Assembly (NCBI RefSeq): GCF_012276755.1
Contig: NZ_JAAXKX010000004.1
Coordinates: forward strand, 1-64,000
DNA from: Marichromatium bheemlicum
GTDB lineage: Bacteria; Pseudomonadota; Gammaproteobacteria; Chromatiales; Chromatiaceae
Length of the DNA stretch: 64,000 bases
Direction: 5' to 3'
Shown here: piece after piece, positions 54,191 to 63,353 of the stretch
How positions within the stretch are numbered: the first letter of the stretch is position 1
Layout of the letters: every line of letters starts with the position of its first letter
Made by a program: the position numbers and the translations under genes
The notes under the pieces: model-generated
The model's database searches: none
What the model was told of the DNA's origin: nothing
What the model saw: the letters and a program-made list of their open reading frames with translations, nothing else

Positions 54191-55839
54191 CAGTGTTGTT
54201 CTCCCTTCGAGAAGAGCCGGATCAGGGCATGGATGAGGATCCCGAGCAAGGTCAGGCCGACTGCGAGGATACCGATGAGATCAAGCCAACGGTTATGGTC
54301 GCGTCCAGGCAGATAGACGCCCTCGAGTCCGGCCAGCCGCCCCTCGGCAGCATGGCAGTCGCGACAGGCGAGGGCGTCCTCCTTGGGTGCGACCATGTGG
54401 GTGATCGGCCACCAGGAAAGGGTCTCGACGAAGCCGAATTCGCCAGAGTAGTCGAGCCCGAAGTCGGCCATCCCCCGGGCGATGGCCTGCCCCATGTCGT
54501 AATTCCCCCAGTAGGCGGTATCGTCGACGCCCCAGAGATGGGTGTAGACCAGGGTGGCGTTGCCGGCATCATAGGGCATCCAAGTGCGCATGCGCTTGAA
54601 CGGCCAGATGCGTGAGTCGCCATCGGCGCGCGTACCACCGAAGTGGTTGACCTCGATTGGCTGCTGGCTGTCGTCGAACCGGGTATCGATGGTGGTGTAG
54701 TGCATCTGTCCATCGAACCAGGCGTATTCCGGGACCACGTCCTCGGCGTAGATGAAGTCCCCCTTGATCGATTTGTAGGTGTAGCGCTGTTCGCCGTTGC
54801 CCTGGGTGTAGCCGTGTTCGTGATAGCCCTCGCCATCATGGGTCTTGCCAGCGGTGCGCCAGTCCCAGTCGGTGATGGTGGCCACACCGCCGCGGGCGAA
54901 CTCGGGGATGTGGCAGGTCTGACAGGCCACGCTCGAGATATGGTCGTTGAGCTTGAAGGCGCGCACCGAGTCGATCGGATGTGGGGAGAGCCCGTGACAG
55001 GACTCACAAGTGGCGACATCACGGCGCTCGCCGGGGAGACCGGTACCCTCGGTGTCCTTGGCGATGACCTTGTAGCGACTCCCCGCCCAGAGGTGCTGTT
55101 TGGTGATGTGGCAGGCGGTGCAGGCGAAATTGAGTCCTGCGGCGTCCATGTGAACATCGAGCGTACGCGGAGGGTCGATGAGCGCGGTGGAGAGGTCGCC
55201 ATGCTTGACGTTGTCGCCACCGCCGCCGTTGAAGTGACAGGTGCCGCAGTTGGCGCGGCTCGGTAGGGCGACGTTTCGGGCGATCTCACCGAGATCGAGC
55301 GGGGGCATGTCCTCGAACATCACCGAGCAGGCCGAGTGGCCCTCGTTGTTCGGGGTCTTATAGTAGTTGCCGGTGCCGTCGTGACAGACCAGACAGTCGA
55401 TCTGGGTCTGGTCGGTGAAGTCGAAGTGCTCGTCCTTCCAGCCGTAGCCGGCATGACACTGGGCGCACATCCCCTCGTTGCCACGGGCGTTGGTGCAGAA
55501 GTTGTTGATCAGGTGACGCTTCCCGAGCTGCTGGTCGGTCTCGGGGTCCACATAGTCCCAGGTCCAGTGGATGTTGCGCATGAAGTGCTGGCCGGTCTCG
55601 GTGTGGCAGCTCAGGCAGGCCTCGGTGACCTCGGGACCGGTCGTGAAGGTCTGTTGTAGGACCTCGAACTTGGTATGGTCGGCGCTGCCGCCGCTGAGTG
55701 GGCCAGATTGTTGGGGCCGCTGCCCCGGTGTCTCCAGCGCCGTCTGATCTACCGCTGTGGGCGACGGCTGGGTCGCCGCCGTCGGTGAGCAGGCGGCCAG
55801 CATCAGACCCACGGCGACCAGTCGTGTGGTGATGGACAT
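54190..55839 (-). CDS. Octaheme tetrathionate-reductase-family cytochrome c
   Basis: 549 residues. Eight CxxCH sites in order: CLSCH, CAQCH, CLVCH, CGTCH, CTACH, CESCH, CQTCH and CRDCH. This matches the OTR family, whose Shewanella member reduces tetrathionate, nitrite and hydroxylamine in vitro. The signal sequence ends LMLAACSP, a lipobox, and a membrane helix lies near the C-terminus (LIGILAVGLTLLGILIHALI), so it is membrane-bound and faces the periplasm. With the coupled cytochrome b it could link quinones to a sulfur or nitrogen compound. Direction and substrate are inferred. ATG at 55839. Confidence 0.92.
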   Translation of the reverse strand: MSITTRLVAVGLMLAACSPTAATQPSPTAVDQTALETPGQRPQQSGPLSGGSADHTKFEVLQQTFTTGPEVTEACLSCHTETGQHFMRNIHWTWDYVDPETDQQLGKRHLINNFCTNARGNEGMCAQCHAGYGWKDEHFDFTDQTQIDCLVCHDGTGNYYKTPNNEGHSACSVMFEDMPPLDLGEIARNVALPSRANCGTCHFNGGGGDNVKHGDLSTALIDPPRTLDVHMDAAGLNFACTACHITKQHLWAGSRYKVIAKDTEGTGLPGERRDVATCESCHGLSPHPIDSVRAFKLNDHISSVACQTCHIPEFARGGVATITDWDWRTAGKTHDGEGYHEHGYTQGNGEQRYTYKSIKGDFIYAEDVVPEYAWFDGQMHYTTIDTRFDDSQQPIEVNHFGGTRADGDSRIWPFKRMRTWMPYDAGNATLVYTHLWGVDDTAYWGNYDMGQAIARGMADFGLDYSGEFGFVETLSWWPITHMVAPKEDALACRDCHAAEGRLAGLEGVYLPGRDHNRWLDLIGILAVGLTLLGILIHALIRLFSKGEQH

Positions 55840-56017
55840 CTCGCACCTCGGATTGGATGAGGAAGGCTTTGCGGACCGGACTTGTGTCGAGAGGATCGCC
55901 CGCTTCGGGGCTAAATAAACACACAAATCACGACCGCCGCCTTGAGCAAGCGCAAGTTGCCCACGTTTTGTCTCCGTCCCCGCCGATCAACCGGGTGGGT
56001 GCCGGGGCTGCGCTACA

Positions 56018-56110
56018 TCAGTGCAGCATGGCCGGTACCAGCAGATAGCCGATGATGGTCCCGAAGAAGGTCCCGAGCAGGGCACCTAGCAGGATTCCGT
56101 ACCACTTCAC
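56018..56110 (-). CDS. Possible 30-residue single-helix membrane protein
   Basis: A short frame with a GTG start: MKWYGILLGALLGTFFGTII followed by GYLLVPAMLH and a stop. One membrane helix with a Gly-zipper pattern (GxxxG repeated three times: GALLG, GTFFG, GTIIG). GGAG lies ten bases upstream of the GTG, longer than ideal. It lies about 180 bases ahead of the octaheme cytochrome gene in the same direction, so it may belong to that transcript. Too short for reliable coding statistics, but the clean one-helix composition in an otherwise empty intergenic region supports it. Confidence 0.5.
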   Translation of the reverse strand: MKWYGILLGALLGTFFGTIIGYLLVPAMLH

Positions 56111-56185
56111 GCCGTTACGACTCCAAGGAGGTGGGGGATGAGGCCATTGTGCCCCCGGCGGTAAACGGCCGGCAAGGCGTGCGCC

Positions 56186-57331
56186 TCAGCCACGGGCGAG
56201 CTGCTCGACGCGTTCCATGGCCAAGGTCAGGGTCTCCTCGGTGGTGTGGAAATGCGGGGAGAACCGGATCCCTCCGCCGCGCTGGGCACAGAGTACCTGG
56301 TTGGCCATCAGTGCCGGATAGAGCCGCTCGCTCGCTACCTCCGGCACACGGAAGGTGATGATCCCGGCGCGGCGTTCCGGTGCGCGAGGACTGAGCAGCT
56401 CGAATCCGCGCCGATCGATCGCCTCGATCAGCCAGTCACAGCGTTCCCGGATCAGGGGCTCGATGCGGCTTATACCGACGTCCTCGAGTAACGACAGACT
56501 CGCCTCTAACGCATGGACGGCGAGCAGGTTGGGGCTGCCACACTCGAAGCGGCGGGCCTCAGGCGCTGGTGTCCAATCGTACTGCTCGAAATCGCCAGGG
56601 TTGGCGACCATGTGCCAACCGAATTGATGTAGGCCGAGTGTCTGGCGGTGGGCGGGGGCGGCATAGAACAGTGCCAGTCCCTCGGGACCGAACATCCACT
56701 TGTGACCGTCGGCGACGACGAAATCGGCACCGCTGTCGGCAAGTGAGAAGGGCTGTGCACCGAGGCCCTGGATGGCATCGACACAGAAGCGGATGTCATG
56801 TGCGCGACAGAAGGCGCCGATCCGCGCCAGATCGAGCCGTAGGCCGCGGGCGTACTGTACCCAACTTACCGCGATCAGGCGGGTGTGTTCGTCGCACAGG
56901 GCGCAGAGATCGCCCTCTGGATCGCTGCTCTGGTCTAGATCGAGCGCCCGCCAGCGTACCCCTCGTGGGGCCAGTGATTCCCAGACGATGCGGTTTGAAG
57001 GGAATTCCTGGGCGATTCCGACGACGTTCTCGCCCGTGCGCCAGGGCAGACCGTGGGCGATGACCGAGAGCGCCTCGGAGGTATTCTTGAGCAGGGCGAT
57101 GCTGGCGCTGTCATCGCTGCCGATGAGTCGTGCCAGACGGTGTCGTAGGTGTGTCTCGACCTCCAGCCACTGGAGATAGTCGAGCGACCCGCGTGCGGCA
57201 TTGTCGGTGGCAAAACGGCATACCGCCTCCATGGTGCGCCGAGGCCAGGGACCGATGGCGGCATGGTTGAGGTGACAGAGCTCAGGGTCGAGCGCGAACT
57301 CGGCATCGAGTCGGTGACGTTGCAGGCTCAT
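56186..57331 (-). CDS. Class V aminotransferase / cysteine desulfurase-like protein
   Basis: 381 residues, PLP enzyme. HLNHAAIGPWPRRTMEAV at the N-terminus, LLKNTSEALSVIAHGL, and the PLP lysine in VVADGHKWMFGPEG. The Cys loop of true IscS/SufS desulfurases is not evident, so it may be a desulfurase-like lyase or an aminotransferase acting on another amino acid. It is co-translated with the preceding L,D-transpeptidase gene (ATGA at 57328). The pairing gives no clear functional clue. Confidence 0.82.
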   Translation of the reverse strand: MSLQRHRLDAEFALDPELCHLNHAAIGPWPRRTMEAVCRFATDNAARGSLDYLQWLEVETHLRHRLARLIGSDDSASIALLKNTSEALSVIAHGLPWRTGENVVGIAQEFPSNRIVWESLAPRGVRWRALDLDQSSDPEGDLCALCDEHTRLIAVSWVQYARGLRLDLARIGAFCRAHDIRFCVDAIQGLGAQPFSLADSGADFVVADGHKWMFGPEGLALFYAAPAHRQTLGLHQFGWHMVANPGDFEQYDWTPAPEARRFECGSPNLLAVHALEASLSLLEDVGISRIEPLIRERCDWLIEAIDRRGFELLSPRAPERRAGIITFRVPEVASERLYPALMANQVLCAQRGGGIRFSPHFHTTEETLTLAMERVEQLARG

Positions 57332-58350
57332 CCTTCGTTGGCCTCTGCGGTGTTTGCCGCACCAGGCGAGGGATGTTGCGCCATCCCCGAGTTGGGGGTG
57401 AGACGCGGTGTGGTCTGCTCGGGGGGGCGAGGTACGTCCTCGGTCGGTGCGGGCTCGGTGATGGTCGTCGTTTGTGCGGCGGTCGCAGCGTCCCCCTGGG
57501 GAGCGGCGCTGGAGGGTGCCGATTGTGGCTGCCGGCGTGGTTGCACGGTAGCGGCTGGTGGGGGGGGCTCGGGGACCGTCTGCGCCGGGGCCGGAGTGCG
57601 CTGGGCACGGGCGGTACGCTCGGCGGCGAGCCGTTGCTGGCGCTTGGCGTAATCACCGTAATCAGGACCGCTTCCGATGATGATCACCGGGGTCCCGCGC
57701 CCGACCTTGGCGAATAGTAATGGCGCGACCTCCGCGGGCACGCGAATACAGCCGTGCGAGGCCGGGCGTCCGGGGCGGGGGATGGGACCGGCGTGTAGTC
57801 CGATACCATCATAGGTCAGGCGCATGAAGTAGGGCATCTTGGCACCGACGAAACGGGCGCCATCGGGGGCCGGGTCACGTCCGACCTTGACGTTCGACTG
57901 GATCAGTTTGCCGCCAGCACCGAAATAGCGTCCATAGAGGTTGGAGCGCTTGTTCTCGACCTTTTCCATCACCGCGAAGCGGCCGGTCGGAGTGGGGTGG
58001 CGTGAGACCCCGGTAGCGACAGTGGCCCAGCCGATCTCCTCGGCCTCATCGTAGAACCGCGCCTTTTGCTCATCGGTGTCGATGACGATGTGCGAGACCC
58101 GTCGTCCGTCTCCGTTCCAGGCGTACAACGCCGGCTCCTTGGGGATGACCGGGGTCGATTGTGGGGGCGGTGGTGCGGGTTGCTCGACGGGGCGTGGTGG
58201 GGGTGTCGGCTGAGGCTCTGGGCGCGTCGCCAGCCGAGGCCATTCACTACACCCGCTCAGCACGGTGAGGGCGAGCGCACAGCAGCAGAGGGCCGCCGCC
58301 CGGGGTCGAGCCAGGGTCCTGAGGGGGGGCGTGTGGGAGCTGCTCATCAT
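57328..58350 (-). CDS. L,D-transpeptidase lipoprotein (YkuD domain)
   Basis: 340 residues. Signal ends LTVLSGCSEW (lipobox), followed by a Pro-rich linker to about residue 75. The YkuD catalytic domain (about 90-230) carries IGLHAGPIPRPG and the SHGC signature in RPASHGCIRVPAE, with the catalytic Cys. A long Ala/Pro/Thr/Gln-rich tail follows and is probably disordered. It forms 3-3 crosslinks in peptidoglycan or attaches proteins to it, in the periplasm. Two adjacent ATGs (58350, 58347) are both possible. Divergent from the YhaO-like gene. Confidence 0.92.
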   Translation of the reverse strand: MMSSSHTPPLRTLARPRAAALCCCALALTVLSGCSEWPRLATRPEPQPTPPPRPVEQPAPPPPQSTPVIPKEPALYAWNGDGRRVSHIVIDTDEQKARFYDEAEEIGWATVATGVSRHPTPTGRFAVMEKVENKRSNLYGRYFGAGGKLIQSNVKVGRDPAPDGARFVGAKMPYFMRLTYDGIGLHAGPIPRPGRPASHGCIRVPAEVAPLLFAKVGRGTPVIIIGSGPDYGDYAKRQQRLAAERTARAQRTPAPAQTVPEPPPPAATVQPRRQPQSAPSSAAPQGDAATAAQTTTITEPAPTEDVPRPPEQTTPRLTPNSGMAQHPSPGAANTAEANEG

Positions 58351-58556
58351 GGGATTCCCCGGTGGTTGATTCGGTGGCGTTGCAGCCTTCTCAATATGAT
58401 TAGGATAACGTGCCCAGGTTTCGAGGGCATCCGCACCATCGCGTCGATAACGGCTACGAGCACGGCAACTCGAATACACGCGGTTGGACAGGGCGTGCAG
58501 GGCAGGGCGAGAATGCCCGGATCAATGGATCCGCAGCCGCATGGAGGGTTGGACGC

Positions 58557-59789
58557 GTGAGATTCCTGCACGCCGCCGACATTCATCTCGACAGTCCGCT
58601 ACAGGGGCTTGAGCGTTATCCCGGCGCACCGCTCGAGGCCCTACGAGGCGCCACCCGGCGCGCCTTGGTCAATCTGGTGGAGCTGGCGCTCGCCGAGTCC
58701 GTCGAACTGCTGTTGATCGCCGGGGATCTCTATGATGGTGATTGGCGTGACTACAACACTGGGCTGTTCTTTATCACCCAGATGCAGCGCCTGCGGGCTG
58801 CGGGTATCCCGGTCTGTCTGATCGCGGGCAACCACGATGCCGCCAGCCAGATCACCCGTGTCCTGCGACTACCCGACAACGTCCATGTCTTCGCCACCGA
58901 TCGTCCCGAGACCCGGGTCTTCGACTCACTCGGCCTGGCTGTGCACGGTCAGGGGTTCGCGACTCGGGCGGTGACGACCGACCTCAGCCGCAACTATCCG
59001 CCACCCGTTGCCGGGTTGTTCAACATCGGGTTGTTGCACACGGCGCTCGAGGGGCGAAGTGGGCATGCTCGTTATGCACCGTGTCGGCTCGAGGCACTGC
59101 GTCAGCATGGTTACGACTACTGGGCACTGGGCCATGTCCATACCCGTGAGGTGTTGGCCGAGGCACCCTGGGTGGTGTTCCCGGGCAATCTTCAGGGACG
59201 TCATATCCGTGAATGCGGAGCCAAGGGGGCGACCTTGGTGACATTCGATCATGACCATCGGGTCTCGCTGCAACATCGCGCCCTCGATGTCGTGCGTTGG
59301 GCACGGGTCGAGGTGGCGCTCGATGGTTGTGATGACCTTGACGTGGTCCACGCCCGGATCGACCAGGCGCTGGCGCGCACTGGTGAACAGGCCGAGGGGC
59401 GTACCCTGGCGCTGCGTCTGGAGCTGACTGGTACGACGGGGCTCGATGCCCAACTGCGCGCCGAGTACGAACACCTGGTCAATGAGTGTCGTGGACTGGC
59501 TGGCGCGCACGGTCATCGACTGTGGCTCGAACAAGTGCGGGTGGAGACCCGACCCGAGGGACAGACCGTGGTCGCTGATGCCGCGCTCGGTGGTCTACTC
59601 GAGGCGATCGAGCGCCTCGAGCTCGATCCATCGACACTTGCCGAGGACCTCGAGCCACTCGCTACCCGGTTGCCGTCCGCCGTGCGCCAAGGGGGGGGCG
59701 ATCCTACCGATCCGCAACTCCTGCGCGCCTGCCTCGAGGATGTACGAGCCTTGCTGCGGGCGCGTCTGCTCGGGACCGAACAACGATGA
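58557..59789 (+). CDS. DNA repair exonuclease of the SbcD/YhaO family
   Basis: 410 residues. Metallophosphoesterase signatures: FLHAADIHLDSPLQGL (metal Asp/His), LLIAGDLYDGD, CLIAGNHDA, and YWALGHVHTREVL. This is the Mre11/SbcD-type nuclease, closer to Bacillus YhaO. The GTG at 58557 has GGAGGG 9 bases ahead and places the first metal motif at residue 4, as in the family. It overlaps the ATPase partner by ATGA, indicating one complex, which processes DNA ends or hairpins. Confidence 0.92.
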   Translation: MRFLHAADIHLDSPLQGLERYPGAPLEALRGATRRALVNLVELALAESVELLLIAGDLYDGDWRDYNTGLFFITQMQRLRAAGIPVCLIAGNHDAASQITRVLRLPDNVHVFATDRPETRVFDSLGLAVHGQGFATRAVTTDLSRNYPPPVAGLFNIGLLHTALEGRSGHARYAPCRLEALRQHGYDYWALGHVHTREVLAEAPWVVFPGNLQGRHIRECGAKGATLVTFDHDHRVSLQHRALDVVRWARVEVALDGCDDLDVVHARIDQALARTGEQAEGRTLALRLELTGTTGLDAQLRAEYEHLVNECRGLAGAHGHRLWLEQVRVETRPEGQTVVADAALGGLLEAIERLELDPSTLAEDLEPLATRLPSAVRQGGGDPTDPQLLRACLEDVRALLRARLLGTEQR

Positions 59790-62700
59790 GACTGCTGCGA
59801 CTGGAATTGCGCGCCTTCGGCCCCTTCACTGATCGGGTGCTCGATCTGAGCGCCGGTGAGGCGGGGCTACACCTCGTCTATGGTCACAACGAGGCCGGTA
59901 AGAGTTCGGCGCTGCGTGCCCTGCACGGGCTTTTCTATGGTATCCCAGAGCGGACCCGTGACGACTTCTGCCACCCGGCCCGAGCGCTGCGTATCGGTGC
60001 CGTTTTAGTCAGTGCTGCAGGTGAGCGGCTGTACTGCGTGCGGCGTAAGGGACGCAAGCACACCCTGCTCGATGCGCACGGCGAGCCGCTCGAAGAGGCG
60101 TCGCTTCAGCGTCTGCTCGGTGGCGTCGACGCCGGGGGGTTTGCGCGCCTGTTCGGGATCGATCACGAGACCCTGGTCAGTGGTGGTCGCACCCTGCTCG
60201 AGGAGCGTGGTCGCGAGGCCGAGGCCCTGTTTGGCAGTGGGCTCGGTCGTGTAGCAGTCCATCGGGTCCTATCCGAGCTCGATGAGGCCGCTGCAGCGCT
60301 GTTTCGCCCGCGCGGACGCAAGCCGCTGATCAACGCCGCACTCAGTGCACGCGCCGATCTCCAGCGCCGCCAGCGTGAGGTCGAACTCAGTGTGCACGAC
60401 TGGCAACAGGCCTGCGCCGAGCGTGATGCTGCGCACCAGGCATTGGTCACACTCGACCGTGAACGCGACCAGGTCTTGCGAGAACGGGCGCGCCTTGAGC
60501 GAATCCGCCGTACCCGTGCCGATTTGGAACTCCGTCGTGGAGTGCTGGCGCGGTTGGCGGAGTTGGGTGAGCGGCTACATCTACCAGAGGATTTTGCCGC
60601 GCGTAGACATCAGGCCGAGACCCAGCGTATCCGTGCCATCGAGTCACGTGAACTGGTCTCGGCGCGGCTTGCCACGCTCGAACAGGCGCTGGCGGGAATC
60701 GTCGTCGACGACCGGGTGCTGGCCGCTGGCGCCGAGCTGGCGGCCTTGCGCGAACGCCTCGGCAGCCATCGTAAGGCCGCCGCCGACCGATCGATGCTGG
60801 TTGCCCGACGTGATGCGTTGCAGGCTCGGGTCGTCGAACGGGTGGCCCGAGTCGACGCCGAGGCCGCCGCCACACCCACCGAGGCGCTGCATGATTGGTT
60901 GGATGTTCGCCGGCGCGTCAACGCACTGGGCGAACGTCGTGAGACACTCTGGGGTGAGCGGCAACGGGCCCGGCTAGCACGCGACCGCGCCGAGCAGACC
61001 TTGGTCGAATGCGAGCGTCAGCTCGCTGCGTGCGATCCTCCACGGTCATCGACGTCCCTGGAGCTGGCGCTGGATCAGGCGCGTGGGGCAGGGGGGCTGG
61101 ATGCCGAACTTGCCGAACTCGCTGCCGAGGCGCGTGCACTCGAACAGCACTGCGCCACGGCACGCGCGCGTCTGAACGGTTGGGAGCTTGAGGTGGAGGC
61201 CCTGCTGAAGGTCCCGCTCCCAGAACCCGAGACGCTTGAACACTGGGTCGCCCGCGCCGAGGCGCTGGATCAGGAGCAGCAACGACTGCACGAGCGGCGA
61301 CAACGCTGCGAACAGGAAGCGAACACCATCGCCGCCGAGCTGCGTACCCTCGAGGGGGACGGTGAGGTCCCCTCCGAAGCGGCGCTGCTGGCGATGCGTG
61401 AGACACGCGAGGAGCATTGGGCGGCGCTCAAGGCGTATCAGGGGTCGATGCAGCAGGAGACGGGGCGGGCGCTGGCGTCGCGCTTCGAGCAGGCGCTGCG
61501 CGATGCCGATACCCTGGCCGATCGACTGCGTCGTGAGAGTGATCGGGTGCAGCGTTACCAATCGCTACAGCGGCGGGACGAGGCCTGCGCACACGAACGC
61601 GCGGCCTGCCGCGATGTGGCCGATGAGTTGGAGGCTGCAGCTGAGGACTTCGAGACCGCCTGGCAAGCACTCTGGCGTGAGTGCGCGCTGGCGCGACCAC
61701 TCCCACCACGTCAGATGCGTGCCTGGCTCAATCAGGCGCTGCGTCTACGTGAACAGGTTGAACGCTGGGTTGCCGTGCGCAATCAACGCCAGGCGCTCGA
61801 ACAACGGCGCCACGAGTGTCTCGGGCTGCTGCGTAAGGTGCTATCAGCGCTCGGAGAGACACCGCCGGCCGAGCACGAGGGCATCAACCTCTGGATCGGT
61901 GAGTCAACGCGAGTGCTCGATCGGCTCCACCACCAAGCCCACATCCATGCCGCCTGTATCTCCGCGCTGAGCGAGGCGCGCCAGGCCCGCGAGCACGCGC
62001 GCAGCGGTGCCGAACAGGCCGAGCGTGAGTGGTCGGTCTGGGCGCGTGACTGGGGCGAGGCGATGACCCGGATCGGGCTTGCCATCCACTGCTTGCCGGC
62101 CGAGGCCCAGGAGCATCTTGCTGAGTTGGCCGAGGCGTTGCAGGACGCCCGTGAAGCGGCCGGATTTCAGACCCGTATCGATGATATCGATACCGATGCC
62201 CAGCACTTCGTCGCCGAGCTGCGCGCTCGGGTTGCGCACCTGGCGCCGGATCTCGTCGATGCGCCCGTGGAGCTCGCGCTCGAGACCTTGGATACGCGCC
62301 TCGAGCACATGCGTGCCCAGCAAGAACGACACGACGAGCTGCAGCGCCAACACGATGAGGCGCAGCGTCAACTCGAGATGGCCACCGGGGCCTTACGCGG
62401 TGCCGAGGCGCAGCTTGCCGATCTGTGCAACCAGGCCGGTTGTCGCGAGGCTGATGAATTGGCCGGGGTGGAAGAGCGTGCTCGACTGCAGCGTGAACTC
62501 GAACAGCAGCTCGAGGCCATCGAGGTCCGCCTGCTGGAGGCGGGTGACGGTCTCGCTCTGGAACGCCTCGAGAACGAGGCGGGCGCCGAAGACATCGCCG
62601 GAGAGGCCTTGCTGGAGACCTTGGCCCAAATCGAACGCCGTCTCGATGAGACGCTCGATCCCGAGCGCGAGCGTCGCTTGGCGGTACGCGTCGAGGCCGA

Positions 62701-63286
62701 ACACCGTCTTGCGGCCATGGATGGCACCGATACTGCCGCCTCGGTGGCCGAGGAGATCGCAGGTATCGATGCCCAGCTGCATGATCAATGCGCACGCTAT
62801 CTACGCTATCGGCTGGCAGCAAGGGTACTGCGTGAGACCATCGAGCGCTTTCGGCGCAGTCATCGCGATCCGATCCTGGCCCGTACCGCCGAGGCCTTCA
62901 CCCGTTTGACCTGTGGTGCGTTCAGTGGGGTGGAGAGTGACTTCGGTGACGACGATCAAGCAGTACTGGTGGGGATTCGTGACAACGGTGAACGGGTGCG
63001 TGTTGAGGCCATGAGCACCGGGACGCGAGATCAACTCTATCTTGCTTTGCGCCTGGCAGGTTTAGAGCATCATCTAGGTCAGGCTGAGCCCTTGCCGTTC
63101 ATCGTCGATGACATCCTGGTGCAATTCGATGATACGCGTGCGCGGGCTACTCTCGAGACCTTGGCGCTGTTCTCCGATCAGACCCAGGTGATCCTCTTCA
63201 CGCATCACCAACATCTGCTTGAGCTGGCGCAATCGGTCGATCCCGATGGGCGCAGGGTCTTCATCCATCGCTTGGATCAGGTCTGA
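59786..63286 (+). CDS. SMC/Rad50-like ATPase of the YhaN family
   Basis: 1166 residues. N-terminal RLLRLELRAFGPFTDRVLDL with Walker A YGHNEAGKSSALRAL (residues ~32-46). Long Arg/Glu/Gln-rich coiled coils fill about residues 190-1020. The C-terminal half-site has the ABC signature MSTGTRDQLYLALRLA and Walker B PFIVDDILVQFDD. The two halves fold back to form one ATPase head, as in SbcC/Rad50. With the co-translated YhaO-type nuclease it likely forms a DNA end-processing complex. It lies 90 bases before the dif site. Confidence 0.93.
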   Translation: MRLLRLELRAFGPFTDRVLDLSAGEAGLHLVYGHNEAGKSSALRALHGLFYGIPERTRDDFCHPARALRIGAVLVSAAGERLYCVRRKGRKHTLLDAHGEPLEEASLQRLLGGVDAGGFARLFGIDHETLVSGGRTLLEERGREAEALFGSGLGRVAVHRVLSELDEAAAALFRPRGRKPLINAALSARADLQRRQREVELSVHDWQQACAERDAAHQALVTLDRERDQVLRERARLERIRRTRADLELRRGVLARLAELGERLHLPEDFAARRHQAETQRIRAIESRELVSARLATLEQALAGIVVDDRVLAAGAELAALRERLGSHRKAAADRSMLVARRDALQARVVERVARVDAEAAATPTEALHDWLDVRRRVNALGERRETLWGERQRARLARDRAEQTLVECERQLAACDPPRSSTSLELALDQARGAGGLDAELAELAAEARALEQHCATARARLNGWELEVEALLKVPLPEPETLEHWVARAEALDQEQQRLHERRQRCEQEANTIAAELRTLEGDGEVPSEAALLAMRETREEHWAALKAYQGSMQQETGRALASRFEQALRDADTLADRLRRESDRVQRYQSLQRRDEACAHERAACRDVADELEAAAEDFETAWQALWRECALARPLPPRQMRAWLNQALRLREQVERWVAVRNQRQALEQRRHECLGLLRKVLSALGETPPAEHEGINLWIGESTRVLDRLHHQAHIHAACISALSEARQAREHARSGAEQAEREWSVWARDWGEAMTRIGLAIHCLPAEAQEHLAELAEALQDAREAAGFQTRIDDIDTDAQHFVAELRARVAHLAPDLVDAPVELALETLDTRLEHMRAQQERHDELQRQHDEAQRQLEMATGALRGAEAQLADLCNQAGCREADELAGVEERARLQRELEQQLEAIEVRLLEAGDGLALERLENEAGAEDIAGEALLETLAQIERRLDETLDPERERRLAVRVEAEHRLAAMDGTDTAASVAEEIAGIDAQLHDQCARYLRYRLAARVLRETIERFRRSHRDPILARTAEAFTRLTCGAFSGVESDFGDDDQAVLVGIRDNGERVRVEAMSTGTRDQLYLALRLAGLEHHLGQAEPLPFIVDDILVQFDDTRARATLETLALFSDQTQVILFTHHQHLLELAQSVDPDGRRVFIHRLDQV

Positions 63287-63331
63287 TCTGAGTGGGTAAT
63301 GGGTTGAGCCAGACCTTTATGAAAGGAGAGT

Positions 63332-63353
63332 GGCCCCAGCTAATCTCTGGGCC
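63332..63353 (+). terminator. Hairpin after the YhaN-type gene
   Basis: GGCCCCAG pairs with CTGGGCC (one bulged base) around a 7-nt loop, 46 bases after the stop. Probably ends the yhaO-yhaN transcript before the dif region. Confidence 0.5.

Noticed and set aside
56111-56185. Intrinsic terminator around the CTCCAAGGAG palindrome
   Set aside because: The CTCCAAGGAG stem is only 4-5 bp, has no T-run, and more likely contributes the ribosome site of the small frame at 56018-56110.
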